Shown here: piece by piece, positions 1-12,100 of the stretch
Numbering within the stretch: the first letter of the stretch is position 1
Layout: each line of letters begins with the position of its first letter
Source: Branchiostoma floridae
Lineage: Eukaryota; Chordata; Leptocardii; Amphioxiformes; Branchiostomatidae
Reading direction: 5' to 3'
Length of the DNA stretch: 64,000 nucleotides
Assembly: GCF_000003815.2 (NCBI RefSeq)
Contig: NC_049991.1
Coordinates: 4,522,195-4,586,194 of the forward strand
Made by a program: the position numbers and the translations under genes
The notes under the pieces: generated by a model
Told to the model about the DNA's origin: nothing
What the model saw: the letters and a program-made list of their open reading frames with translations, nothing else
The model's database searches: none

Positions 1-1325
1 TTGCTGACGCTGCGATTTTCCCTAACTGGAGAAAGTGCACGCATTGCCAGAATTCCCCCCCTCAGAACAGACGTAGTGCATACCTGAGCAATTTCCTCGA
101 TTAACATTTATGAAAATCCGGGCGGAATCCCGACTTGCCCCATTATTCAATTTAGAGGAACTGAGATTGTCAGCAGGTTACAAAAGCATTTCCTACCAAC
201 AAGGACAGTGACGAATTCCCGACAACGCACTTTAACAGATAGCTCAGCAGTTGTTCCAAATCACAGCTATTTATCAAAAAGCTGTACAGTACTACATGTA
301 GAATACAAAAAGAAAGGAAACTTACTTTTAAAGAGAGAGGCTCGGTTTGAATTGTCGAGGAAGCTTTCCGTAGGTCGTTCATCGGTGCTTCGTGGATATT
401 GACGTTCCTATAAACGAGAGGGAAGAGAACAAGTCAGCGCAAAGTGTCACTACGAAAATCTTTGCTTCTTGGAAATCCATTGATTGTGTAGCTATTTTGC
501 TTCAGCTAGACGATGGAAAGTATGTGACCTAGAAATGTCACACACACACATGCACACCACACCAAAACTTATCAGACCAAATCATACTGCCTGTTCTTTA
601 CTACAGTGTTCCATTTAAAATCAAAGGATCATCTTTCCTATTCTTTACATACAGATAATGGAAATTCAAAGAATTGGCCAGTGAACTTTGGTAGCTTTTT
701 TGTCATCTGTACCTGCTTCTATACAAAAATTGTGACCACGTTTGTGAAAATGAAAGGGAATTGAAAGGTGGGGTTAATTAAGTAAAAAAGTGGTAAAACC
801 AGTTAATTATACGTCATTCCACACCTATGTCCTCAGGTGGGTTAATTACCTAACAGGAAACGATGCTTCAGGTGAAGACAAAAGAATACAAAGAAAGTGC
901 TAAAATGGGTAGGACCGATTCACACTAAAGATCATTGGCTTTTCCTCTTTTCTGGTAAAAAGTTATCATTAACTTTTTTTTGTGACCGCTCAAGTGCAAC
1001 AAATAACAAGAAGAAATCTTAAACTTGTAATCTTGCAAAAGTCTAAGGATTCAATATAACACCAATACTACAAAAAGTACAAGTAAACTAAAACAAGTTC
1101 CTAACATTAGCAAGAACGCTGTAAAGTCAAACCTGTACAAATGACCACTTTTACACAACGACTATCAGGCCCCTATAGATAATTGTTCCTTTTTACATGC
1201 AACAAAAATAATAATTCTTTACATAACGACCACCTGTACATATAGACGAGATTTCATTTGTCCCCTGGGTGGTCTTTTTGGGCAGTTTTATGTTATTATG
1301 GAATCTGATAAGCTAAATGGTGGAC
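1..1325. other. non-coding, no gene recognised
   Basis: No convincing coding exon is seen. On the minus strand a short open stretch begins with ATG at 382 and runs to a good donor (GTAAGT, reverse complement of 320-325). Continuing into the next acceptor-like site near 166 meets a stop after two codons, so it may be a 5' exon of a gene to the left or chance. From about 1122 to 1285 a degraded copy resembles the small TA-flanked MITE seen intact at 16134-16292. Confidence 0.4.
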
Positions 1326-2130
1326 AAAAAGAAAAATGAAAATGTACCACACTACAACAACGCAAAACCGATATTTCAGTAAAGCTGTAATAGTAAGTAC
1401 TATGCTTGAAGTCAGAACATGAATAAAAATTCTAAATTTATCATTATTGACATGCTTCAATCAAACCATAGATGTAGTTACTGTTTCTTTTTCCTATCTC
1501 CTTTCTTGTGAATGATTCAATTTTCTGTGCAACAAAACCGTGCAAGCAAGCCAGCACTTGTCTAATAAAAGATTGACCTCAGGCTCGAAATTCATTTTTG
1601 GGATTAGGTGCACTGGTGCACCCAGCTTAAAAAATTGGGTGCACCAAAAAACTTAAATTTAAGTAATAACCTAATAAAAAAACTTAGTTACATTTATCAA
1701 ATTCTTAAACAAGTACCATGACAGACATTTATATTATCTTTCTAACACTTAGATGTCAAGAATATGATGTATACTAGTATACTTTGACATCTTTACGTAA
1801 ACGTAAGAAGATATTTGGGTGCACAGCTCCAATTTTGGGTGCACCTGGGTGCACATGCACCCAGTATTTCGAGCCCTGAATAAAGTTCTATTAATTTTGA
1901 AAACTCAAAAGAAATGTTGCACAGAAAATTGAATCATTCATGTAAGAAAGGAGATAGGAAAAAAAACAGTAACTACTCTATGGTTTGATACGCATGTCAA
2001 TAATGATAAATTTAGAATTTTTATTCATCTTCTGACTTCAAGCATAGTGCATACTACATTTGTATTACAGCTTTACTGAAATATCGGTTTTGCGTTGTTC
2101 TAGTGTGGTACATTTTCATATTTCTTTGTT
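1326..2130. repeat. large imperfect inverted repeat with a MITE in its loop
   Basis: Two arms of about 210 bp, near 1326-1536 and 1915-2130, are imperfect reverse complements. For example, the left arm has TGTACCACACTA near 1344 and the right arm has TAGTGTGGTACA near 2101. The central roughly 380 bp holds a CTCGAAAT-ended element. The layout fits a fold-back element that later received an insertion. Confidence 0.8.
1580..1878. mobile_element. MITE, CAGGGCTCGAAAT-ended family
   Basis: The left end reads CAGGCTCGAAAT and the right end is its inverse, ATTTCGAGCCCTG. The interior is rich in GGGTGCAC-type direct and inverted words. The same 3' half recurs at 7870-8039 and fragments occur at 15292-15375 and 18275-18368. 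Flanks show no clean target duplication here. The CAGGG terminus suggests a hAT-like element (inference). Confidence 0.65.
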
Positions 2131-5100
2131 ACACTTTCACCTGTCATGTGATTTAAAACGTGGTCAAAGGTTTGTAAAGCTAAAATTAGCATCCCATATA
2201 TAACAGGTCATTCAATTAAGTTACATATGACAACAAATACGTACAATAGACTGACGTTACTGGTAACAGTAAATACGTTTGAACATTGTTAGTTCATTAA
2301 TGGTTAACTACGTAGTAGTACTATTAACTAGTCAGACTATAGAATAATTCATAACTAAAATCTTGCTCTAAATTTGTAGTTTAATCTAAATAAATATGGA
2401 CTAAGATATCTGTTTCAATACATTCAATTTGGTTCTTTTTCTATGAATCATAAAAAAAACTGCATGTTCATACAATTACAAATTACTTTAATATCCAATC
2501 AGCTGATATATAATGGAAATTCAAATCCCTAATTTTTTTGCAATAATAAAAGATACATTGTATAATGAAATGTTACTTCATGCTTCATACAGTTATGATT
2601 AATAAAATGTTGAAACCCTGCTGTCAGTCTTTTTCAATGTGTCTCCGATAGAATGTAGTATTACTTGAAACCAAGACTTGGGGATTAAAATGTAATAGTC
2701 TCTTTTCAACAACTGTTTATGTTCTAATATTCATACAAAATACTTTCCAAATGTCCTAAAAAGATGCGAGAAATTCCATCCCATCCGATGCGTCCGGAGG
2801 TTAAAATACCACCCTACATGACTTCCCCATATAGATATGCTTCAACACAGGAAAGACAGACACTGGGCCCAAACTGCTGAACTAAACAATTTCAGCAATC
2901 TGCCCGCCCCACTAAAATAGCCCGCTCAGCTTAGGTCAGCAATACTTCCCAGTGTCCAGACCCGTACTGCCCGGACACGTCCGCTCTCAAATATAGAACG
3001 GTGAGATTTTAAAAAATATGGGTTAAAAATATATTTCCATCATTACCTGCAATTGCAGATTGTCGTAAATTTCATCTGCAATGTGGACAAAATTTCTGTG
3101 AGTACCAGAGTCGCTATTGCTGTCTTGCCACAGCCTTATATCATCATACAAACAGTAGCTTTGAAACTCTTGAATGTAATTCAAGTTTATCATATATTAA
3201 TATATCACTGGCAAAACGCAAAATTTCAATGAAGTCAAATAAAGGAAGTACAACATGTATATAGCCTTTTTGAGGTAGTAGGGGCAGTGAGTTGTTATGC
3301 ACTGTGTCTAGGGCAAAATATTGGATTTGAAAGGCGGAGCCCATCCCTCTCCTTCCACTGCCTTTTAAGTATACCTCCCCAACTGAAGCCAGGTACCCAT
3401 TTTTACACCTGGGCAGAGTCATGTTGTTAAGTTGAATGCCCTAAAAACGCGATATCAAGTCTAATATCATGTTTTTTTTTTCTATCTATCAGTTTCTTTC
3501 CGAGCTTTCTTCAGCTTAAATTTTTTTTCCATCTCACATTCTCACTCATTGCTTGCGACCCTTTGTTGTGAAATCAGTCGCTTAAAGGGTAAAATGATAA
3601 ATTTTTATCATTTATGCGAGTTATGTAATGAAATTCAGATTTCTTTTATCGATGGAGTAAAATTTCTATCCATCCGTCCAAACAAGCAAATTCGACCCGG
3701 TATAGAGGGATGGGTCCTGGAGACAGTCCTGGTTTCTTTGCCATACGTCCGTCAATAAGAATTCTGACCCGAGTTTCTGTAGAATTGGATTGTCTATTGT
3801 TGGAAGACTACAGTGAAGTTCAAGGTAAGGACTGGCCTTGGTAAAATAAACCGTGGCGTTGACTGAAGAATAGGTTATCTGCGGTTATGAGGTGTACGCT
3901 TAAAAGTATACGTCTCGAGCACGTGTGACTGTGTGAGCGCTACTCACTCAAGGACATAGGAGACCTAGACCTTCTAACGTTGGATACATTTCCGTGACTG
4001 TGAAACAACCAGAGGGGCGAGTAAGAACAGAAAGAAACAACATGCCGCCACCCTGGATCAAACCTGGGGCGGTAGATCAAAAATCGAACGTGCAAACCGT
4101 TCGGCCAAAAGGCTTAAGCCGTTAGGCGTCTTCGGTTAAGCAGCCCTTGAACCCCACTGTTACAACTGTTCAAAATACAGCCTAGGCTTAGGTCTTAGGA
4201 AAAAATGTTGTGTTTCCTGTTTCAGTCCTGAAAATATTAGGGTTAGTAGGTGGGTATTATTTCTTTTTTTTTTCTTGTAATTTTTTTAAGGCTAGCCAAA
4301 ACTCTAGTGATACATATTACAATATAGAGTTGAAGAAAGTAAACTGAAATGCACTAGGACAATTGTCTTTCAATGTCAAACTTAAATTTTGTGCATAATA
4401 ATACATTTATCCTACATTAGATAGGACAAGCAGTGTTTTTACTTCAATAGGAAGCAGGCTGAAAAAAAATTCTAACTGGAAGCTATGTGACTCCACTGTC
4501 TACCCCAAAGAAAGCCTATAGGGTAAGTAAGAAAACAGGAACACAACATTTTTTGTAGTCCTCACTCAAGGTGAATGACGTAGGAGACTAAAAGTGTTGG
4601 ATACATTCCCGTTAGAAATACGTATTAACAACACTTACCAACTTTTATGAAAATAAACAATTGCTTCATATACATATACACATTAGCTAGCTTTGGGATT
4701 TTGCGGACAGGGTTATCTACGGTTAAGCTGCGTACGCTAAGACCGTATGATCTTACACGTGCAATCCTTCGCTACTTCAGCATAACAGACTCTGGTCTGG
4801 ACTAGTTCGGACATTTTGGATATGGCAGTGTACTTGTAATAAAACTAACTTTTGCCACTGATTTCTTCATTTGTTATTATAAATGTAAGAAAACAAATAA
4901 ATTGAAGTTGTGCTCTAATCTAATGATCATAATCTATGATGTGAGTATGAAAGTACTTTTTTCACGAATAAGTGGTGGAAAGGAGGAATACTCAACCATT
5001 CAAATGAATGCACACAAACTTTTCTATTGCGCCTGATTTGACCAATGTATATTTCTCTAGTGAGGAAGACGAAAAATGACGTTTTTCGTTAGCTAGTGCG

Positions 5101-7260
5101 CAATAAAGCTTTGCTATGGTTAGTGTGTTTTAGACAAGTGCATTGGGTGAACTCTACTCTTCTCGATACTTCTAATGACACAGATATTGCGTTGTAAAAT
5201 TAATAATTTTTCAATCAGAAAAAAATTGTCCCCTATGCAGATAGTACATTGGACCAAGCAAGCAACTTTTGTACCTTAATATTATGTAATACACTTTTAT
5301 GTTTACTCTATAAATAATATATGTAAGCCATCAACAACCAATAGAAGCACCAAGGAGGTTTTTCCTTGGAAGCACTATTCATCAAGAATTCAGCAGGCAA
5401 AATCATTCAACATTGACAGATTTTTTTAAACGCCATTTTCTGCTAAAAAATTACCACATCCACTTTTACTTCCTTGTTTTACATTTCACACTTTCTCATG
5501 ACAATATTAACAATTCCCAACTATTACATAAACAACCAAAAAAAAATGAGAACACCCCTGACAAAAAGAAAACACCATAAACAAATTAAAACAGGGCTTG
5601 TAAACAACAAACAATGTATTTCAACAGAAAACAAAGGGAATGGTCTGTGAACACCACGTGGTCGAATGCTTTAGTACAATGTACACACCCAGACCCGCCA
5701 AACCTTCTCTCAAAGCAGAGGTTAGGTGATAGCATGTTTAGGTCATCTTTTAAGCGTTTTGTCGCGCTTTCTATCTTGTCAGTATTTTCTTCGTCTACTA
5801 ATTAAGTAAAGAAGTACAGAAAAATTAGAAAACCCGGCAAAAATGCATGAAAAGGCGTGAAAAACTAGCCGGATCCGAACCTCTGCTTGGAGAGTTCTCG
5901 AAACGGAACCCAAAAGCACGCGTGTACACAAAAGCCAGTGTGGGTTGGGCTCTCGCACCGCTCTATTAAAACCACGTTTTCACCATTTTACCAACAAAAT
6001 ACGAAGCCCACAACATATCTCATGATATTAAACACTGAGAATATTATTTTACAGCAGGAAAAAAAATCGTGACTGAGCTAATATGACCGAGCGGTCGAAT
6101 CATAGGCATTTTTCATGCCTGGAAACCTGCTGACTCATCATTACAAAGATAGCCAGTTCACATACCCTACCGTCTCGTGACCGACCCTTGAGCCCCGTAC
6201 ATGTACATTTCCCCCGCCTGTACGTTTCTAAAATCGCGGTCATTTCGACGACAATTTGTATAATTTTGTCTCCATAGATGCAGGCATAGTTAGCCCTCTT
6301 CGCGACTTGAAGGGGAAAAAGAATTCGGAATATTTACTAGAACTAAATTCATGCCAGGCGACCCCACACCCCACACACGTTGCTCTAGTTACCGACGGCG
6401 ATCCAGGAAAAAAAATCACAACAAAAACAACAAAACAAACACCACACACGCATCTAGTAGTATTTCTAACGTTACTTTTCATGAGAAACTGCTAGTGTTG
6501 TCTTTTTACTTCCTGTCTAGCTGGAAAATTCCAAGGAAACGTGGGAAACTAGACCCGTCTGGTGTACCCACCCGGCCCTTTGTTGTCAAATATCAAAAAC
6601 TCCTTCCCCCTTTACACTACAAAAAACGTCATCGTACGACAACAAAATATCGTTAAAACAGGGATCGGTAACAGTAAAAGAGGCGATTTACACACGACAT
6701 ACCGTACAATAATGTCGATTTGGGTCCAGGAAACGGCGTAGTAAAAGGCGGTGGTCCTGCGTGGCCCCTGCGTGCGTGGCGGGAAAGAAATCTACAATGT
6801 GTACACACAGCAATGCAATCCGTCTGGGAAATTCACAACACAGCGTGCTTGATAGCCTTGCAATCAGACTCTTCAAAGAGGCTACTAAAGAGCTTATAAT
6901 CTGTCTCCTTTTTCCTATCTTAAATCAGTTCTGTTGAAATAAGTTGTCTATGGCTAGCCATGACGGCAAAATCTAAATGATTACCGATTGGCTGGATTTA
7001 AGGCGAATATTTAAAGTGAATCGGAGAGAGAAGATTCCTCATAGAGCCCAAATTGCGAGTCTACTAATAATGACGTACATAGAATAAACCATCAAGCCAG
7101 GGGGGATATCTTCTCTTTAAAAATCAGTCTTTACTGTACTCAAAAAGGTGATATAAGATCCTAAGCCCGTCGACTAAGATAACATATTTGAAAAGTATTA
7201 GCAATTTATGAATAGAAGTCCTGAAAAAGATTTTTTTCCACGTTATACTAATAAGATTAT
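2131..7260. other. non-coding, no gene recognised
   Basis: This AT-rich sequence has no exon supported by splice sites plus protein similarity. A donor-like CAAG|GTAAGG lies near 3824 and could end a 5' UTR exon of the downstream PLA2G6 gene, but nothing confirms it. The 6150-6900 part is somewhat richer in CpG. Short open frames here have no recognisable product. Confidence 0.4.
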
Positions 7261-7289
7261 CTGTCATTCATGTTGGTACGTCCTGCGGG

Positions 7290-7370
7290 CGGAAGTCACG
7301 AGGAAATCACGTGATTTCATTCACCTCGCTGCGCCTGACGGGAAACTTTCACCATCACTTCCGGGTATGT
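7290..7370 (+). promoter_or_regulatory. candidate TATA-less promoter upstream of PLA2G6
   Basis: The segment contains a perfect 14 bp palindrome AAATCACGTGATTT at 7304-7317, with a CACGTG E-box core, and an ETS-type site ACTTCCGGG at 7357-7365. The latter runs straight into a donor-like GTATGT at 7364. It could be the start and end of a short untranslated first exon spliced to the acceptor before 9165. This is inferred from motifs alone. Confidence 0.3.
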
Positions 7371-7869
7371 TGTCATGATATCATGATCTTGTTCATACGC
7401 ATTTAGGACCGTTATATATTTTCAAATTCTTATGAACGAACTTTTCCTGAAAAGTGTAAGTATTTGATTGATTCGGTGGATGAGTGATATATTTCCAAGT
7501 GTTGTATTTTAGCAATTTGGCATAGGCAAATGGACCATTCATATAGTTATAATAATTTTTATGATGTGTATGAGTCATATTTGTCCCCATCATGATCTGC
7601 AAACCGTTAGTTTTTATTATGCAACTTAGATATCATTTTGACAGGTCCTTAGGGATTTAAAGGTACGGTAAAACAATTGGAATCTTTTGTAAGGTCAAAT
7701 TATTAACAAACATGTAATGTTAGTACATTTCATTTGAAATTCATATGTCATAATCTTATTGATTTAACACGTGACATCAGTCAATAAGATTTTGGAAAAT
7801 AATTTTTAAGGCTAACCATAACCCCCCAGTGTTCAACTATGTCATTATATATGTTGCTTGAGCCTCATT

Positions 7870-8039
7870 TGGTACTTTTTATTATCTTCCTAACACTTAG
7901 ATGTCAAGAATATGATGTATAATAGTATACTTGATATCTTTCCATACATAAACCTACTGAAAAAAATTGAGTGCACAGCTAGCTCCAATTTTGGGTGCAC
8001 CTGCAGCTGGGTGCACATGCACCCAGTATTTCGAGCCCT
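7870..8039. mobile_element. MITE fragment, CTCGAAAT-ended family
   Basis: This matches the right half of the element at 1580-1878, including the segment around 'cctaacacttagatgtcaag' and the terminal ATTTCGAGCCCTG. The left end is missing, so it is a truncated copy. Confidence 0.6.
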
Positions 8040-8109
8040 GCTCCTTGTTGAAACAACATCAATCTTTGTAGACAAAATGCCCTAGCTATGAAGTATGAAC
8101 AGAAGTAAA

Positions 8110-8386
8110 TATAATAATAATAATCATCTGGTGTATTTTGCCAGCCAGTAGGTACCCAAAGTACAATGTATGAGTAATAAGGCTGTTTAACGTGGTCGAG
8201 GGACCTCCTCGAGCACGGGACCCCGCTCCCGGAAGACGATTCCGTGGAAAACTTCATGAGGCTATAGCAATCCGGACGTCCTTGGTTGGTCGGACCGTCC
8301 CCCATCCAAGCACTATCCGGACCGCGCGTTGCTTAACTTCCGAGATCGAGGGATCGGGTGTACCAACGCGCCACGCGGCCGTAAGA
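8110..8386 (-). mobile_element. 5S rRNA-derived SINE (SINE3-like) or 5S pseudogene with tail
   Basis: Read on the minus strand, the first roughly 120 nt resemble 5S rRNA. They include TTACGGCC at the start, ATCTCGGAAGTTAAGCA (box A region) and GTGCTTGGATGGGGGAC (box C region). It is not a functional 5S gene: many positions differ from the eukaryotic consensus and the sequence continues into an unrelated tail. The tail ends in a short ATT microsatellite (plus-strand ATAATAATAATAAT near 8111), which is typical of SINE tails. The internal RNA polymerase III promoter words are still visible. Confidence 0.65.
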
Positions 8387-8499
8387 ATAGAACATGGTGT
8401 ATTCCATATCTGACCCAAATATAAATATAATATAATTTAGTTAACAGTACTCGGTGCACATAGAATGAGTGCAATATACATGTATTAGAATGAAGCCTT

Positions 8500-9017
8500 C
8501 TGGGACCGCGTGGCACAGTGGCAGCATTTGTGGCTCGAGACCAAGAGGTTGCGGGTTCGAATCCAGCTGCTGTGTCACCGATCTTGTGCCCTTGGGAAAG
8601 GCACTTTACACAACTTTCCTCACTTAACTCAGGTGTAAATGAGTATCTAGCGGCCTTGTGTGGCTTGATGGGGCTATGTGGCCGAGACAGGCCTTAGGGG
8701 CATGTTCGGGCATGAGCGGCACCCGCCATGGCACATGAGTCGGGGGTAGGAGGAACCCCTTACATCCTTGGTCGGAAGTCCTCCTAGGAGACGGATACTC
8801 CGAACAACAAAGCTGCATCTGCTGGAGTCGCCTCACACGTTGCATACAGTGCCCCTGTGAGACTTAGTGCTCCAGTAGACGAGAGGGTGAAGAAGGAATT
8901 GCACACCCCTCCTTCACCATAAAAAAAAGTCATGTGCCGGTCAGGCAAACAGGCAAATAGCCTGTCTGCCTCCTCATCTGTCCAATCGACAGGAGAAACC
9001 AAAAAAAAGAAAAAAAA
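8500..9017 (+). mobile_element. full-length tRNA-derived SINE with poly(A) tail and 13 bp target duplication
   Basis: The head has tRNA box A (GTGGCACAGTGGC) and box B (GGTTCGAATCC near 8550). The end is A-rich (9001-9017). The 13 bp direct repeat AGAATGAAGCCTT flanks it at 8487-8499 and 9018-9030, the mark of LINE-driven retrotransposition. It lies about 150 bp upstream of the first PLA2G6 acceptor. A second copy of the head begins at 11611. Confidence 0.8.
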
Positions 9018-9164
9018 AGAATGAAGCCTTGTGTTGCAAGTAGAACTCCATGTGATACTGTAAGTCTAAGATTACCTGGATTGGAACACCCATGTCAAAT
9101 TTATTGTTATTATAAATTACTGCACCCCAGTTATGATAAAATTGAATACCTTTTTGTATTTCAG

Positions 9165-9190
9165 GTGTGATACCAGCTGTCTCAGCCAAC
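9165..9190 (+). other. PLA2G6 5' UTR part of the first coding exon
   Basis: An acceptor (TTTTTGTATTTCAG) ends at 9164, so at least one untranslated exon lies upstream. The 26 nt before ATG 9191 contain no other ATG. The -3 base is A (AACATGT), a fair Kozak context. Confidence 0.6.
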
Positions 9191-12100
9191 ATGTCGTTCT
9201 TCAAAGATGCTGTGAAAGGGTTTGTCAGTAACCTGGTTAGCGACATGCCCCTGTTGGGAACCCCCTACTCTATCAGGGTATACACTGGATTTCATATCTA
9301 TTTTGTACATAACGCTAGTTCACCTTTATCCATTATTATCTATATATCCGTTACTTTTAAAAACTAAGAAGTCTCTATATCTCTATATGCACTCAGGGTT
9401 GTGGCCAGCCTGAAACCATTTTCTCAGAATTTTCTGTCCCCTAATTTGAATCCTATCAGGCTACGAAGGCACAAGACATTGGGCCAAAGGCACAACGTTC
9501 ATTAAGTGGTCTGGGGGCATGCTCCTGGAAAAATTTTGAAATCTAGACCCTCTGAAACACTCTTTGCTGCATTTTGAGGTGTACTATTTTCTGGTAGACT
9601 ATTAGCTGTTAATCTGTTTTGATGAAAAATTACACAAGGGTTTTACTGTCTGACAGTTTTTGTATCTTTACAGACTTAGCATACAGATTTTTGTCTATCT
9701 CTGAGGACGGAATGGGCAATTTTTTTTCGTCCCCAGCACTGGCTACAACCCTGTATGCGAGTACAAACATGTCCTATAGTGTGCCAATAACACAACATTG
9801 TTATACAAACTTATAGGAGGTGGACACAAAGAACTATGCCAAATATGGTATCATGAAGAGAGAAGACTGTCTGACACTCTACAGAGACGAGAGGGGACAG
9901 AGTTTTGAGGCTGTACTACACAACACAGGGATGAGCGTACAGGCGTACAGGTACCATACATTTTTTTTATTTATTAATATTTTATATATTGCATACACAG
10001 TAAACCACCTCATGGTGTAACACACAATGTCAGGTTTGTACTGAAGAGTAGATTTAAGGTGCAATCACTCCAGGAAGTAGTCTTTTTGATAAGTGTGCTG
10101 GTTCTTCAACTTGAGGTGTGGCTCTCCTCAAACATGGAATATCGATTAACGTCCTATATCTATATATTGGGATAGGATTGAGTCAAGAATATCAGTTGAG
10201 TTAAGAATCTCTTCATCATTGATACACCGGTCCAGAAAAACTGGACCTGAAAAAATTCCGTGGACCGGATGTTGGACCGATTGGAAATTGAACTGATTAT
10301 GCATTCGCACGTTTTCGGGGTTACCGGTCTAGGCAAATAACAAGAGCGAAGCAGAGTAGACTCTATAGTCATCTTTACCAACTTTTATAGTCAATCGTAC
10401 AGAGGTAGTTAGCCCTGTAGGATTTTTAAAACACCAGTGGGAGTCGAATACTAGTACTACACAAAACAGATTTCTTTGTAGCAAAATGGACCATTATTTT
10501 GAGTATCGTCTAGGGCTGGGTATCGGTACAGCGTACCGGTACAAAACCGGTTTTTCTTATTGGACCGGTCCAGAAAAACCGGACCTGAAAAAATTAGGTG
10601 GACCGGATGTTGGACCGATTAGAAAATTAACATATCATTTTATCAGGCATTCACACGTTTTGGCGCTTGCAGTTGGAAGAAAATGACAAGAGTGAAGTAG
10701 AGTAGAGTTTATAGTAATTTCTACCAAGGTTTACAGTCAATCGCACAGGTGCAGTTAGCGTTGTAGTATTTTAAAACGCCAGTGTAAGTCTAATACCCAA
10801 CCAAACAGATTTCTTGGTAGTGAAATGGACCATTGGTATGAGTCATACTGAATCAGGTCTAGGTTCAGGTCCGGACCTGGACCTGATCCTTTGGACCTGA
10901 ACCGGACCTGGACCTGAATTTTCTGTACCGGTACCCAGCCCTAGTATCGTCCATTCACAAGTTTTCACATAATGAATCAGGTCCAGGTTCAGGTCCTGGA
11001 CCTAATCCTCTGGACCTGAACTGGACCTGAACCTGAATTTTCTGTACTGGTACCCATCCTTATGTACCAGTACTTGTATTTCTTAAAGCTCTATATTCTT
11101 AGATTTCTAGTATCTCACAGAACACACCCTTTGTTATTGTTAACACGTGGCTGTTTCAATCTATGATGTTTTCAACAGAAAAGTATCTGTATTATTAAAT
11201 GAATGCACAGATTATTCAGTTTGCCATTTAGATTTTGTCATTTTTAGGTACTCTATAGCAATTTGTGAATGCTTGTGAGTGCTACTTATTCTATGTCAGA
11301 GTTCCAGACTGTATAAACTATAATGTATGTACATTAGACTCCACCCAGCATCAGCATTGCTGTCTAGGATGGCATCTGTATTGATTTGTTGTTATTTTAA
11401 TGAATATTGGTCTGTATTCCAGAGTATTCCGGCTGCCCACAGAGGAGGAGGGAATTAAAACATTCCAGCTGTACACCCAGAAACTCCTGCCCTTCTATCA
11501 GTATTCCAAGTCCATCTACTCTGTCACAAAACTACAGGTACAGTAAAAATGAACACCACATCATGGTATTAAGTTCAGTTCACCAGTTCAGCTGAAGTAT
11601 TAAGCATTTGTGGGACCGCGTAGCGCAGTGGGACCATGTTCGGCTCGTGACCGAGAGGTTGCGGGTTCGAATCCAGCTGCCGTGTTACCGATCTTGTGCC
11701 CTTGGGAAAGCTAGGCACTTTACACGGCTTTCCTCACTTTACTCAGGTGAAAATGAGTACCTAGCTTCGGCTAGGGCCATCCCTCGGATAGGACGTTAAA
11801 TGGAGGTCCTGTGTATGGGGAGAGCCACACCCCATGCATGTTTAAAAAAACGCCAGACGTGCCATGGTGCGGTGTGAGTGGTTCAAAACCTACAGTACCT
11901 TGGCCACACCTGGGGCAATTACTGTCGTATTGAGGTCACCTGAGTGACAGCTCGCTCCAGACCCTTGCAATTTAGCCCCGCCTATCATAAGCTCCTCGCA
12001 ATTCACCTATTATAATACAATATATGATATCGGAGAGACTAACACATATTATTATACCCCTTCCCCAGTCCATGCAACCTGCTTTTGGGTATGGCCAATT

